Source: Micromonospora coerulea (GTDB lineage Bacteria; Actinomycetota; Actinomycetes; Mycobacteriales; Micromonosporaceae). Taken from it: a stretch of DNA of 53,830 bases. Made by a program: the position numbers and the translations under genes. Shown here piece by piece: positions 10,369 to 20,552 of the stretch. Within the stretch, counting starts at the first letter, position 1. Every line of letters begins with the position of its first letter. Location: contig NZ_JAEMUW010000031.1 of NCBI RefSeq assembly GCF_016598485.1, positions 1 through 53,830 on the forward strand, written 5' to 3'. Below the pieces are notes generated by a model that did no database searches, was not told the origin of the DNA, and was given only the letters and a program-made list of their open reading frames with translations.

Positions 10369-12237
10369 TTGGCGGGGCGGATCCGGGACGAGGACATCGC
10401 GCTGGTCCGCGAGCGCACCTCCATCGCCGAGGTCATCTCCGACACGGTCACCCTGAAGTCGGCCGGCGGCGGCAACCTGAAGGGGCTCTGCCCGTTCCAC
10501 GACGAGAAGAGCCCGTCGTTCAACGTCTCGCCCGCCCGCAACGTCTGGTACTGCTTCGGTTGCGGGGCCGGCGGCGACGCGATCAAGTTCCTGATGGACG
10601 CGGAGCACCTGAGCTTCGTCGAGTCCGTCGAGCGGCTCGCCGCCCGCGCCGGCCTCCAGCTGCGGTACGTGGAGGACGACCGATCCGCCCCGCGCAGCCG
10701 CCCCCAGCAGGGGCAGCGGCAGCGCCTGGTGGCCGCGCACGCCGCCGCGGTGGAGTTCTACCGGGGGCAGCTCACCACGGCCGGCGCGCGGCCGGCCCGG
10801 GAGTTCCTGGCCCAGCGCGGCTTCGACCGGGCCGCCGCCGAGCGGTACGGCTGCGGCTTCGCCCCGGACGGTTGGGACCTGCTCACCAAGCACCTGCGCC
10901 AGCAGGGCTTCAGCCACGACGAGCTGGTCACCGCCGGGCTGTCCCGGCCCGCCCGGTCGGGCTCGCTGATCGACCGGTTCCGCCGCCGGCTGCTCTGGCC
11001 GATCCGCGACCTCACCGGCGACGTCATCGGGTTCGGCGCCCGCAGGCTCTTCGACGACGACGACGGCCCGAAGTACCTGAACACCCCCGAGACGCCGATT
11101 TACAAGAAGTCGCACGTCCTCTACGGCATCGACCAGGCCAAGCGGGAGATCGCCAAGCAGGGCAAGGTGGTCGTGGTCGAGGGCTACACCGATGTGATGG
11201 CCTGCCACCTGGCCGGCGTCACCACCGCCGTGGCGACCTGCGGCACCGCCTTCGGCTCGGACCACATCGGCGTACTGCGCCGCCTGCTGCTGGACACCGA
11301 CGCGGTGGCCGGCGAGATCATCTTCACCTTCGACGGCGACGCCGCCGGCCAGAAGGCCGCGCTGCGCGCGTTCGAGGACGACCAGCGCTTCGTCGGGCGC
11401 ACCTTCATCGCGGTCAGCCCGGACAACATGGACCCGTGCGAGCTGCGGCTGGCCAAGGGCGACCTGGCGGTCCGGGACCTGGTCGCCCGCCGCGAGCCGC
11501 TGGTCGACTTCGCGCTCCGCCACCTGATCAACCGGTACGACCTGGACACCGTCGACGGCCGGGTGGAGGCGATGCGCCGGGCCGCCCCGCTGGTCGCGAA
11601 GATCAAGGATCGGGAGAAGCGCCCGGAGTACGTCCGCAAGCTCGCCGGTGACCTCGGTATGGAGATCGAGCCGGTGCAGCGGGCGGTGCTGACCGCCGGC
11701 AACGGCCAGCCGTCCGGCGAGCGCCCCGCCCCGGCCCGCCCGGCCCCGGCCGTGCCCGCAGTGGACAGCCCGCAGTCGATGGTCGAGCGGGAGGCGCTGA
11801 AGCTCGCCCTCCAGGAGCCGGTGCTGGCCGGCCCGATGTTCGACGCGATCGAGTCCGGCGAGTACCGGCACCCCGTCCACGGGGCGGTGCGCGCCGCGGT
11901 CGCGGCGGCCGGTGGCGCGGCGGCGGCCACCGGCGGCGCGGTCTGGATCGAGCAGGTCCGCGACGCCTGCGAGGACCTGGCCGCCCGCGCGCTCGTCGGC
12001 GAGCTGGCCGTCGAACCGCTGCGCATCGACGGCGAGCCGGACCCGCGCTACGTGTCGATCACCATGGCCCGGCTCCAGTGGGGCTCGGTCACCAGCCGGA
12101 TCAGGGACCTCAAGTCCAAGATCCAGCGGATCAACCCGGTCAGCAACAAGGACGAGTACTTCGCGCTCTTCGGGGAGCTGCTCTCCCTGGAGCAGCACGC
12201 TCGGGCACTGCGCGAGCAGGCCGCGGGAGGGCTGTGA
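10369..12237 (+). CDS. dnaG: DNA primase DnaG
   Basis: Makes RNA primers at the replication fork. In 622 residues it shows the CHC2 zinc ribbon (Cys41, His44, Cys62, Cys65), the TOPRIM core with EGYTDVMACH (Glu271) and FDGDAAG (Asp322, Asp324), and a C-terminal DnaB-interaction region. I chose TTG 10369 because AGGAGG lies eight bases upstream and the resulting N-terminus (MAGRIRDEDI) matches the usual actinobacterial DnaG start; an ATG at 10345 is in frame but would add eight residues not seen in relatives and has no good ribosome site. The next gene overlaps by one base. Confidence 0.95.
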   Translation: MAGRIRDEDIALVRERTSIAEVISDTVTLKSAGGGNLKGLCPFHDEKSPSFNVSPARNVWYCFGCGAGGDAIKFLMDAEHLSFVESVERLAARAGLQLRYVEDDRSAPRSRPQQGQRQRLVAAHAAAVEFYRGQLTTAGARPAREFLAQRGFDRAAAERYGCGFAPDGWDLLTKHLRQQGFSHDELVTAGLSRPARSGSLIDRFRRRLLWPIRDLTGDVIGFGARRLFDDDDGPKYLNTPETPIYKKSHVLYGIDQAKREIAKQGKVVVVEGYTDVMACHLAGVTTAVATCGTAFGSDHIGVLRRLLLDTDAVAGEIIFTFDGDAAGQKAALRAFEDDQRFVGRTFIAVSPDNMDPCELRLAKGDLAVRDLVARREPLVDFALRHLINRYDLDTVDGRVEAMRRAAPLVAKIKDREKRPEYVRKLAGDLGMEIEPVQRAVLTAGNGQPSGERPAPARPAPAVPAVDSPQSMVEREALKLALQEPVLAGPMFDAIESGEYRHPVHGAVRAAVAAAGGAAAATGGAVWIEQVRDACEDLAARALVGELAVEPLRIDGEPDPRYVSITMARLQWGSVTSRIRDLKSKIQRINPVSNKDEYFALFGELLSLEQHARALREQAAGGL

Positions 12238-12773
12238 TGGGACTGTTCAACCGCAAGCCGAAGCTGCCGCCGGCCGCCCGCCCGCCGCTGGCCGCCGACG
12301 AGCGGGTGCTCGCCTGGGCCGCCGTCGGCAACGGCGAGGGCGACGGCGTGGTCGTGGCCAGCAACCTCGGGCTCTGGCTGCCCGGCCGCGGGCACCGGCT
12401 GGGCTGGCACGACATCCTCAAGGCGGTCTGGTCGGGGCGCGAGCTCACCGTCACCCCGGCCGACCCGGTCGCCGAGCGGGACGGTTACCTGGTGGTGGCC
12501 GACTGCCCCGCCGAGACGTACCTGCTGCTCGACCCGGGGGAGCTGCCGCACCAGGTGCGGGCCCGGGTCACCCGGTCGGTGGCGTACACCGCGCACCACG
12601 AGGTGCCCGGCGGCGCCGGCCGGATCGCCGCCCGCCGGGTGGCCGGCGTGGACGGGCTGACCTGGACGGTCCGCTACGACCCGGGCACCCCGGTCGACGA
12701 CGAGGCGGTGACCGCCGAGACCGACCGGCTGGTCGCCGCCGCCCGCGCCGCGACCGCTCCGGCCGACGTCTGA
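12237..12773 (+). CDS. Conserved protein of unknown function coupled to dnaG
   Basis: 178 residues, start ATG overlapping the dnaG stop (TGATG), so probably translationally coupled. The sequence is beta-rich in character (VVVASNLGLWLPGRGHRLGW; GYLVVADCPAETYLLLDP) without a signal peptide or membrane segment and could be a small PH-like or barrel fold. From memory, similar proteins occur after dnaG in Micromonosporaceae. I do not recognise a function. Confidence 0.8.
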   Translation: MGLFNRKPKLPPAARPPLAADERVLAWAAVGNGEGDGVVVASNLGLWLPGRGHRLGWHDILKAVWSGRELTVTPADPVAERDGYLVVADCPAETYLLLDPGELPHQVRARVTRSVAYTAHHEVPGGAGRIAARRVAGVDGLTWTVRYDPGTPVDDEAVTAETDRLVAAARAATAPADV

Positions 12774-12869
12774 GGCGTACCCCAACGGTGGAGCCGAGCC
12801 GCCAGTGAACCGGGTGCCGGGGGCGGGCCCGGCGCGACCCGGGGCGAGCGCCCGGCCGCGATGCCAGGC

Positions 12870-12886
12870 CCGGACGGGATGTCCGG
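12870..12886. terminator. Hairpin between convergent genes
   Basis: CCGGAC and GTCCGG pair around a five-base loop in the 129-base gap between the dnaG-linked gene and the oppositely directed TAXI gene. Could terminate either; no T-run. Confidence 0.4.
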
Positions 12887-12902
12887 ACCCGGCCCGGGTG
12901 GA

Positions 12903-13922
12903 TCAGTTTGCGCCGAGGTCCTGCAACGCCTTGGCCGCGCCCCGGTGCAGTGGCACGGGGTCGGTCTTGCGGGCGTTCTCCAGGCTGATGCCCTTGGCGG
13001 CCGGATTGGCCTGGGCGAGGGCGTCCTTCTTCTCGAAGACCGTCTTCGTGATCGCGCAGGCGACGTTCGCGTCGAGGTTCTTTCGGACCAGCAGCACATT
13101 CGGCACCACGATGGTGGGGGTGTCTGCCGTGGTCCGGTAGACGTCCGCGCGGATCGTCCCGGCCTGGTACGCGGGGTTGAGTTCGGTCATCTTCGGCAGC
13201 AGCGGAGTGATGTCTATGAACTTCACCTTGTCGCCGGCGGTGGTGAACAGGTCGGTCACCCCGCCGGTGGGCAGCCCGCCGGACCAGAAGAAGCCGTCGA
13301 TGCTGCCGTCCTTCATACCCTCGACGGTCTTGGTCAGGTCGAGCCGCTGCGCCTGGATGTCCTTGGCCGGGTCCAGCCCGGCGGCCTGCAGCAGCCGGTT
13401 CGCGATGACCTCGGTGCCGGACTTGGGGGAGCCGGTGGAGATCTTCCTGCCCTTCATGTCGGCGACCGAGGTGATCCCCGATTCGGCGCGGACCACCACC
13501 TGGGTGTAGTTGTCGTAGATCCGGGCGAGCGCCTCGACCGGCTGCGGGGCGGTGAAGCTGCCCTTGCCCTGCACCGCGTTGACCGCCGTGTCGAAGAGCG
13601 AGAAGGCGACGTCGTACTGGCCGCCGACCAGCTGCTCGACGTTCTGCACCGAGGCGCCGGTCTCCGCGGCGGTGCCGGTCAGCTTGCCGTCAGTGGCCGC
13701 GGAGAGCTGGCCGGCCAGGGCGTTGCCGACCACGTAGTAGACCCCGGTGGCGTTGCCGGTGGCGATGCCGACCCGCGTGTTCTCGGTGACCTTGCAGGTG
13801 ACCTCGCTGGCGGCGTCGTCCTTCGCCGCGCCGCCCTGACGGCCCCCGCATCCGGCGGCACCCGCCGCGACGATGGCCAGCGCGCCCACCCCCGCGGCGA
13901 TCCGCACGTTCATCCGTCCCAC
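12903..13922 (-). CDS. TAXI-family TRAP solute-binding lipoprotein
   Basis: Extracytoplasmic ligand-binding subunit of a TRAP transporter of the TAXI type, which imports small anions such as glutamate or dicarboxylates with sodium or protons. It has a lipoprotein signal (hydrophobic stretch ending AAGC), then RVGIATGNATGVYYVVGNAL and GAALVAN-type blocks of the TAXI family (EVIANRLLQAAGL, GFFWSGGLPTGGV). Start: GTG 13922 has GGGAGGAG five bases upstream and overlaps the permease stop (TAGTG); ATG 13913 is the alternative and gives the more usual lipoprotein N-terminus. Translationally coupled to the permease. Confidence 0.9.
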   Translation of the reverse strand: MGRMNVRIAAGVGALAIVAAGAAGCGGRQGGAAKDDAASEVTCKVTENTRVGIATGNATGVYYVVGNALAGQLSAATDGKLTGTAAETGASVQNVEQLVGGQYDVAFSLFDTAVNAVQGKGSFTAPQPVEALARIYDNYTQVVVRAESGITSVADMKGRKISTGSPKSGTEVIANRLLQAAGLDPAKDIQAQRLDLTKTVEGMKDGSIDGFFWSGGLPTGGVTDLFTTAGDKVKFIDITPLLPKMTELNPAYQAGTIRADVYRTTADTPTIVVPNVLLVRKNLDANVACAITKTVFEKKDALAQANPAAKGISLENARKTDPVPLHRGAAKALQDLGAN

Positions 13923-16204
13923 TACATCTCCTCCCGCTGGTTCACTGGTGATGGCGATGGCGCGTCGGCCCGGTCGGCGGCGCCGCGTCGTACGAGCACA
14001 CCCGCCACCGTCGCGGCGGCCAGGACCGCGCCGACCGTGACGGGTACGGGTTCCAGCCAGAGCAGCGCCAGCCCGGCGAGCGCGCCGAGCAGCCGCTCCG
14101 GCGGGCCTGCCGGGCCGATGCCGGGCAGCCAGCCGCCCGCCGCGACGGCCAGCACGGCGACGCTGAGCGCAACGACCGCCCCGGCCACGGCGATCCGCCC
14201 CGGACCGCCGATGCCGAGCAGCCCGAGGCCAGCCGGGGTGATCACGAAGGCGATCGGGATGAGGTAGGCCGGCAGGGCGTACCGCAGGGTCTGCCACATG
14301 GTCGGCACCAGCCGGCCGCCGGTCACCGCTGCGGCGGCCACCGCCGCGAGCGCGGTCGGCGGGGAGACCTCGGACAGGACCGCGAAGTAGAAGACGAACA
14401 TCGCCGCGGCGGGCGCGGCGACGCCCAGGTTGAGCAGGGCCGGGCCGATGATCACCCAGCCGATCACGAACGAGGCGGTGACCGGCACGGCCAGGCCGAG
14501 CAGGCTGAGCGCGATCGCGGCGAGCAGCGCGGTGAGCGCCAGCACCACCGCCGGGTCCGAGCTGACCGCCTGCGCCCCGCCGACCAGCAGCGCGGCCGCC
14601 TGCGGGCCGAGGCCGGTCTTGGTGGTGGTCGCCGTGATGATGCCCGCCGCGGCGCAGACCGCGGTCACTGCGAGTACCCCGCGCACGCCGCCGCTGAGCG
14701 CGGCCACCAGGCGGGCGGGGCTGAGCCGGTGCCGCCGGTCCAGGAAGGACAGCGCGGCGGCCAGGACGGTGGCGGCCACCACGGCCCGCGTCGCGGACAT
14801 GCCGAGCGCGAGCAACACGATGATCACGAGCAGCGAGAGGAAGTGGTAGCCGAAGCGGGCCAGCAGCCGCCAGGCAGAGCCGGTGTCGATCACCACCGGG
14901 CGCACGCCGGAGCGCCGGGCGTCGATCTCGACCGAGAGCAGGATGCCGAGGTAGTAGAGGACCGTCGGGACGGTCGCCCAGCCGAGCACCTGGAGGTACG
15001 ACACGCCCAGGTACTCGGCGATGATGAAGGCCGCCGCGCCGAGGGTGGGCGGGGAGAGGATCGCCCCCACGCCCGCGGCGGCCAGCATGCCGCCCGCACG
15101 CTCCGCCGGGTAGCCGGCCCGGCGCAGGATCGGCCAGGTCACCGCGCCGATGCTCACCGTCGTCGCGGCACCCGATCCGGAGACGGTGCCGAGCAGGAAA
15201 CCGGAGGCGACGGCGGTGCGCCCGGCGGCCGTCCGGGAGCGCCGGAAGGCGGCGGCGGAGAGCTCCACGAAGAATCGGCCCGCCCCGGAGAGGTCCAGCA
15301 CCGCGCCGTAGATGGTGAAGAGCACGATGTACGAGGCCGCGACGTCCAGCGGCGTCCCGTAGAAGCCGCTGTCGGAGTTGTAGAAGGCGTCGACGAGCTG
15401 GCCGAAGTCGAGGCCGGCGTGGGCCACCGGCCAGGACTGCGGCAGCAGCCCGCCGTAGTAGCCGTAGGCCAGGAAGAGCACGCAGACCGCGGGGAGGATC
15501 CACCCGGTGGTGCGCCGGCACGCCTCCAGCAGCAGGAGCAGCAGCACGGTGCCCATCGCGACGTCCAGCGGAACGAGCAGGCCCTGCCGGTCGAGGAACG
15601 CGTCGTACCCGCCACCGCCGGCGCCGAGGGTGACCGGTAGCACCGGGTAAAGGCAGCTCACCAGCGCCGCGACGGCGAGCGCCCAGTCGATCGGGGTGGG
15701 CCCCTTCGCCGCCCGGCCTGCCGCCGTCCCGACCCCCGTCGCCGCACCGTCGGCCGGTACGGCGGGCCCGTCGGCCGGTGGGCCGGGGGCGTCGGCCGTT
15801 CCGCGCCGGTGGGGCAGTCGCAGGTCCGCCGGGTACGCGAGGAAGACCATCGGCAGGACGCCGGTCAGGAAGATGATCAGGTAATACTTGCTGCCCTGCG
15901 GGAGCGGGAAGAAGACCTGCCAGAGCGCGAGCAGTGCGATCGCCAGCGTCGCCCCGCTGAACAGCAGCCCGATCGGTCCGGAAAGGACGCGCCCCGGTTT
16001 CTCGTCCTCGAACCGGGCGGCGAGTTCCCGGGTGTCGGGGTGGGCGCCGGTCGGTCCGTCGTCGGCCCAGGCCGGATCGCCGACCGTTCCGTCGTCGGGC
16101 GGGAGGGTGACCGGGGCGGCGTCGTCGGGCGCGGACGTCGTCTCCCGGGAGCCGGCGGGCCGGGGCTTCGGGGGAGAGCCGTCGGAGGAACGAACGGGCG
16201 ACAC
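13922..16204 (-). CDS. TRAP transporter fused membrane protein (DctQM-type)
   Basis: Membrane component of the TAXI/TRAP importer. The 760-residue protein has a ~75-residue charged cytosolic N-terminus, a first group of helices corresponding to the small DctQ-like part, and the large DctM-like part with many helices and the TRAP blocks LLGTVSGSGAATTVSIGAVT and GAILSPPTLGAAAFIIAEY. One protein replacing two subunits is the usual TAXI arrangement. The GTG start lacks a Shine-Dalgarno, but TATGTT lies six bases upstream, so the message may be leaderless. Confidence 0.91.
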   Translation of the reverse strand: MSPVRSSDGSPPKPRPAGSRETTSAPDDAAPVTLPPDDGTVGDPAWADDGPTGAHPDTRELAARFEDEKPGRVLSGPIGLLFSGATLAIALLALWQVFFPLPQGSKYYLIIFLTGVLPMVFLAYPADLRLPHRRGTADAPGPPADGPAVPADGAATGVGTAAGRAAKGPTPIDWALAVAALVSCLYPVLPVTLGAGGGGYDAFLDRQGLLVPLDVAMGTVLLLLLLEACRRTTGWILPAVCVLFLAYGYYGGLLPQSWPVAHAGLDFGQLVDAFYNSDSGFYGTPLDVAASYIVLFTIYGAVLDLSGAGRFFVELSAAAFRRSRTAAGRTAVASGFLLGTVSGSGAATTVSIGAVTWPILRRAGYPAERAGGMLAAAGVGAILSPPTLGAAAFIIAEYLGVSYLQVLGWATVPTVLYYLGILLSVEIDARRSGVRPVVIDTGSAWRLLARFGYHFLSLLVIIVLLALGMSATRAVVAATVLAAALSFLDRRHRLSPARLVAALSGGVRGVLAVTAVCAAAGIITATTTKTGLGPQAAALLVGGAQAVSSDPAVVLALTALLAAIALSLLGLAVPVTASFVIGWVIIGPALLNLGVAAPAAAMFVFYFAVLSEVSPPTALAAVAAAAVTGGRLVPTMWQTLRYALPAYLIPIAFVITPAGLGLLGIGGPGRIAVAGAVVALSVAVLAVAAGGWLPGIGPAGPPERLLGALAGLALLWLEPVPVTVGAVLAAATVAGVLVRRGAADRADAPSPSPVNQREEM

Positions 16205-16250
16205 GAGGGGAACATACGCGAATTTCGTACACTACGCATTGCCCCTCGTG
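16202..16250 (-). promoter_or_regulatory. Promoter and inverted repeat of the TAXI/TRAP operon
   Basis: CACGAGGGG (16202-16210) and CCCCTCGTG (16242-16250) are perfect 9-bp arms around 31 bases. The left arm covers the GTG start codon and lies next to a minus-strand -10 candidate TATGTT (16216-16211). A dimeric regulator binding both arms, or a leader RNA fold, would block expression directly. Confidence 0.5.
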
Positions 16251-16524
16251 ATTGCGTCAAGTGACGGAAATCGGGTGGCGGTCACTCAGCGCACCCGTGT
16301 CCCGGAAGGGTTTCCGCAGTATCCGAGCAAGATCTGTGGCGATATCCGCGCGCCGCACGAGTCCGAAATGGATCTGTCCACTATGAGGCGGAATCGCCAC
16401 GGCAATCGGCTCGCGGCGGGACCGTCAGGCTGCTCACGCCGGGTAGCGGACATTACTCTCCGTGTTGTCGTGGGTTGCGGTTAATCCGGTCGAAGCTGTC
16501 GGACCCGGCCGCTAGGGTCGGCCG
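16251..16524. promoter_or_regulatory. Divergent intergenic region; leaderless -10 for ABC operon
   Basis: No gene seen. TAGGGT at 16513-16518 fits an actinobacterial -10 and ends six bases before the GTG start at 16525, which has no Shine-Dalgarno; the ABC operon is therefore probably transcribed from its start codon. Base composition is lower in GC than the flanking genes between 16251 and 16400. Confidence 0.5.
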
Positions 16525-17456
<932 letters not shown>

Positions 17457-17457
<1 letters not shown>

Positions 17458-18260
17458 TGGCCGACATGAGCGTGGCGGAGCGGGTCCGGCCGGCGTTGCC
17501 GCGGGTGCCGGCGCTGGCGGTGCTCGCGCACTACCTGGTGGGCTACCGGCGCACCTGGCGGGCGGGGGTCTTCTCGTCCTTCCTGCTGCCGGTGCTCACC
17601 GTGCTCGGCTTCGGCGTCGGCGTCGGCGCGTACGTCGACCAGGGGGTCGGCGGCGTGCCCTACCTCGCCTGGCTGGTGCCGGGCCTGATCGCGTCCACCG
17701 CGTTGCAGGTGGCGATCGGCGAGTCGACCTGGCCGGTGCTGAGCAACTTCCGCTGGATCAAGACGTACTTCGCCCAGGTCGCGGCGCCGCTGCGGATCGG
17801 CGACATCCTCGCCGGGCATCTCGCCTTCGTGCTGTTCCGGGTGTTCACCAGCACGGCCGCGTTCCTCGTGGTGACCGCGCTGTTCGGGGCGCTGCGCTCG
17901 CCCTGGGCGGTGGCGGTGCTGCCGGTGGTGCTGCTGCTCAGCCTGGCGGTGGCCGCGCCGACGTTCGCGTTCAGCGCCTGGGCGCCGAGCGACAGCTACC
18001 TGGCGCTGCTGTTCCGCTTCGCGGTCATCCCGATGACGCTCTTCGCCGGGGTGTTCTTCCCGGTCGAGTCGCTGCCGTCGGGGCTGCGCCAGCTGGCGTA
18101 CGCGACCCCGCTGTGGCACGGCGTGGACCTCTGCCGGGCCGCCACGCTCGGCGAGGCGCCCCAGTGGTCGGTCGGCGGCCACCTGCTCTACCTCGCCGCC
18201 TGGGCGCTCGCCGGCTGGCTGCTGGCCCGGCGGGCGTTCCGTCGCAGTCTCGTCGTCTAG
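17457..18260 (+). CDS. ABC-2 permease, first of two (NodJ-like)
   Basis: 267 residues, six membrane segments, NodJ-like: early YLVGYRRTWRAGVFSSFLLPVL, then the loop with PYLAWLVPGLIASTALQ and the late block FAGVFFPVESLPSGLRQLAYATPLWH, which is the conserved ABC-2 signature region. ATG overlaps the ATPase stop; a second ATG three codons in is an alternative start. Cotranscribed with the next permease after 11 bases. Confidence 0.91.
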
Positions 18261-18271
18261 GGGAGGATGTC

Positions 18272-19081
18272 GTGGTCGGTCTCGTCCTGCCCCGGCTGGT
18301 CAGCTTCGAGGGGGCGCCCCGCCGCTCCGCGTCGGTGGCCGAGCGCAACTTCACGTCGCTGAAGAGCGCCTACTGGCTGGTGCTCTTCTCCGGCTTCCTG
18401 GAGCCGGTGCTCTACCTGTTCTCCATCGGCATCGGGGTGGGCGCGCTGGTCGGCGACCTCACCCTGCCCGGCGGCCGGGTCGTCTCGTACGCCGCGTTCG
18501 TCGCCCCGGCGATGCTGGCCTCGTCGGCGATGACCGGCGCGCTGGCGGAGACCACCTTCAACTTCTTCGGGAAGATGAAGTACATGAAGCTGTACGACGG
18601 GATCATCGCGACCCCGGTGCAGCCGTTCGAGATCGCCCTGGGCGAGCTGGGCTGGGCGATGATCCGGGGGTCGCTGTACTCGGCGGCCTTCCTGGTGGTC
18701 ATGGTGGTGATGGGCCTGACCGGCGTCGGCGCGGCGGTCACCGCCTTTCCGGCCGCGGTCCTGGTCGGCTTCGCCTTCGGCGCGCTCGGCATGGCCGTCG
18801 CCACCTTCATGCGCAGTTGGCAGGATTTCGACCTGATGGGTTCGGCCCAGTTCACCCTCTTCCTCTTCTCTGGCACCTTCGTCCCGGCGGAGGCGTATCC
18901 GGCCGTGCTGCGCTGGGCGGTCGAGCTGACCCCGCTCTACCGGTCGGTGCACCTGATCCGGGGCATCGCCGTGGGCGCGTCCGGCTGGTCGTGGCTGCTC
19001 GACGTGGCGTACCTGCTGGTGCTGACCGCGGTGGGTCTCCTCGTGGCCTCGCAGCGGATGGGCAGGTTGCTCTACAAGTAG
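18272..19081 (+). CDS. ABC-2 permease, second of two (NodJ-like)
   Basis: 269 residues with the same topology as its neighbour but clearly diverged in sequence; the equivalent late block reads FSGTFVPAEAYPAVLRWAVELTPL-like and an early RNFTSLKSAYWLVLFSGF segment precedes helix 1. The start is GTG 18272, with GGGAGG five bases upstream. Together with the preceding permease it probably forms a heterodimer served by one ATPase. Exported compound unknown; lipid-linked saccharides or drugs fit the family. Confidence 0.9.
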   Translation: MVGLVLPRLVSFEGAPRRSASVAERNFTSLKSAYWLVLFSGFLEPVLYLFSIGIGVGALVGDLTLPGGRVVSYAAFVAPAMLASSAMTGALAETTFNFFGKMKYMKLYDGIIATPVQPFEIALGELGWAMIRGSLYSAAFLVVMVVMGLTGVGAAVTAFPAAVLVGFAFGALGMAVATFMRSWQDFDLMGSAQFTLFLFSGTFVPAEAYPAVLRWAVELTPLYRSVHLIRGIAVGASGWSWLLDVAYLLVLTAVGLLVASQRMGRLLYK

Positions 19082-19145
19082 GTGGTTAACCCCCTTTCCG
19101 TTCGGGCATGTCGAGTCGGACGATGCCGAGCATGAGGGAGGGGCG

Positions 19146-20282
19146 ATGGCCTCCGACGAGTCTTCCGCCCGGGGCGGGCGCGACCGCGATGAGTCCGGCG
19201 TGGTCTCCGCGGCCCGCCACGGCGTGGAGCGGGCCCGGGACCGGGCCCACCTGCGCGGCGGGCAGCCGGCCGGCGACGGCCGGAACCGGCGGGGCGGTGC
19301 CCCGGGCCGTTCGGGGCCGGTCGGCCCGGACGAGGGGCCGGAGAGCCCGGCCCAGCTGCCGGGCGCCGGGTGGAAGGCCGCGCTGAAGCGCACGGTCAAG
19401 GAGTTCCAGGACGACAGCCTCACGGACTGGGCCGCCGCACTCACCTACTACGGCGTCCTCTCGATCTTCCCGGGCACGTTGGTGCTCATCTCGGTGCTGG
19501 GGCTGCTCGGCGAGGGTGCCACCGAGGGGGTCAAGGACACCGTCAACCAGGCGGTGCCGCAGGAGAACATCCGCGACATCATCGAGACGGCGATCGAGCA
19601 GGCGGGCGCCTCCGGCGGCCTGGCCAGCGTCGCCGCGATCCTTGGTGTGCTCGCTGCCTTCTGGTCGGCCTCCGGCTATATCGCCGCCTTCATGCGCGCC
19701 TCGAACAACATCTACGACGTCCCCGAGGGCCGGCCGATCTGGAAGACCCTGCCGATCCGGCTCGGGGTGACCGCGCTGGTCGGCGTGCTGCTGCTGGCCG
19801 CCGCGGTGATCGTGGTCTTCACCGGTGGGCTCGCCGAGCAGGTGGGCAGCGCGATCGGGCTCGGCTCGACCGCCCTGACGGTGTGGAACATCGCCAAGTG
19901 GCCGGTACTGCTCATCCTGGTCAGCCTGATGTTCGCGATCCTCTACTGGGCCTCGCCGAACGCCCGGCACGGTGGCTTCCGCTGGGTCAGCCCGGGCGGC
20001 GTGCTGGCCGTGGTGATCTGGCTGGTGGTCTCCGGCCTCTTCGCCCTGTACGTCAGCAACTTCGGCTCGTACAACAAGACCTACGGGACGCTGGCGGGCG
20101 TGATCATTTTCCTGGTCTGGCTCTGGCTGAGCAACATCGCGATCCTGCTCGGCGCGGAGTTCGACGCCGAGCTGGAGCGCGGCCGGGCCATCGAGGCGGG
20201 GCACCCCGTCGAGGAGGAGCCGTACGTGGAACTGCGCGACGACCGCAAGCTCAGGAAGAAGCGCAACGCCGCTGGTCGCTGA
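19146..20282 (+). CDS. YihY/BrkB-family membrane protein
   Basis: 378 residues. After a ~75-residue hydrophilic Arg/Gly-rich N-terminus comes the UPF0761 core: DDSLTDWAAALTYYGVLSIFP opening helix 1, the FWSASGYIAAFMRASNNIYDV block and the late YNKTYGTLAGVIIFLVWLW block with six membrane segments, closing with LLGAEFDAELERGR. Role in bacteria is undefined; once misnamed ribonuclease BN. It has its own short upstream gap and is followed by two hairpins, so it is probably monocistronic. Confidence 0.9.
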   Translation: MASDESSARGGRDRDESGVVSAARHGVERARDRAHLRGGQPAGDGRNRRGGAPGRSGPVGPDEGPESPAQLPGAGWKAALKRTVKEFQDDSLTDWAAALTYYGVLSIFPGTLVLISVLGLLGEGATEGVKDTVNQAVPQENIRDIIETAIEQAGASGGLASVAAILGVLAAFWSASGYIAAFMRASNNIYDVPEGRPIWKTLPIRLGVTALVGVLLLAAAVIVVFTGGLAEQVGSAIGLGSTALTVWNIAKWPVLLILVSLMFAILYWASPNARHGGFRWVSPGGVLAVVIWLVVSGLFALYVSNFGSYNKTYGTLAGVIIFLVWLWLSNIAILLGAEFDAELERGRAIEAGHPVEEEPYVELRDDRKLRKKRNAAGR

Positions 20283-20294
20283 CCCGCTCGACCC

Positions 20295-20327
20295 GAGCGC
20301 CCCGCCGCACCCGCGCGCGGGGCGCTC
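20295..20327 (+). terminator. Terminator hairpin after BrkB gene
   Basis: GAGCGCCCCGC (20295-20305) and GCGGGGCGCTC (20317-20327) form an 11-bp perfect stem with an 11-base loop, 12 bases after the stop codon. Confidence 0.7.
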
Positions 20328-20396
20328 TCCGTCCCGGGCCCGGCCCGGGCGACGTAGCGGACCCGGTGCGCAATCGCGGGCAGCGCCCCGGGCTCG

Positions 20397-20425
20397 GGCC
20401 GCGCGTGGCACTGCCACGCGCGGCC
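20397..20425 (+). terminator. Second strong hairpin
   Basis: GGCCGCGCGTGGC (20397-20409) pairs with GCCACGCGCGGCC (20413-20425), 13 bp with a three-base loop, followed by CTCCTGTTTCC. It can act in either direction and insulates the ROK operon. Confidence 0.7.
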
Positions 20426-20479
20426 CTCCTGTTTCCGGAAGCCCGGTGACCAGCGTTGCTTTCCGTGATCCACTACGCG

Positions 20480-20501
20480 CTTTTGCTCAGATGGACAAAA
20501 G
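20480..20501 (+). promoter_or_regulatory. ROK operator candidate 1
   Basis: CTTTTG and CAAAAG arms around ten bases; the symmetry extends outward to ACGC and GCGT with small mismatches. AT-rich relative to its surroundings. The TTTTG/CAAAA pattern resembles operators reported for ROK repressors, so autoregulation by the downstream gene is likely. Confidence 0.5.
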
Positions 20502-20552
20502 TTTGCGTCGGATCGGCCGAAGCTATGGACACGCGGCCCGGAAGGCTCCTAC

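Noticed and set aside
12903..16232. One very long minus-strand frame that would fuse the TRAP permease region and the TAXI protein
   Set aside because: The upstream part of that frame is out of register with the real permease; permease and binding protein are separate genes with overlapping stop and start.
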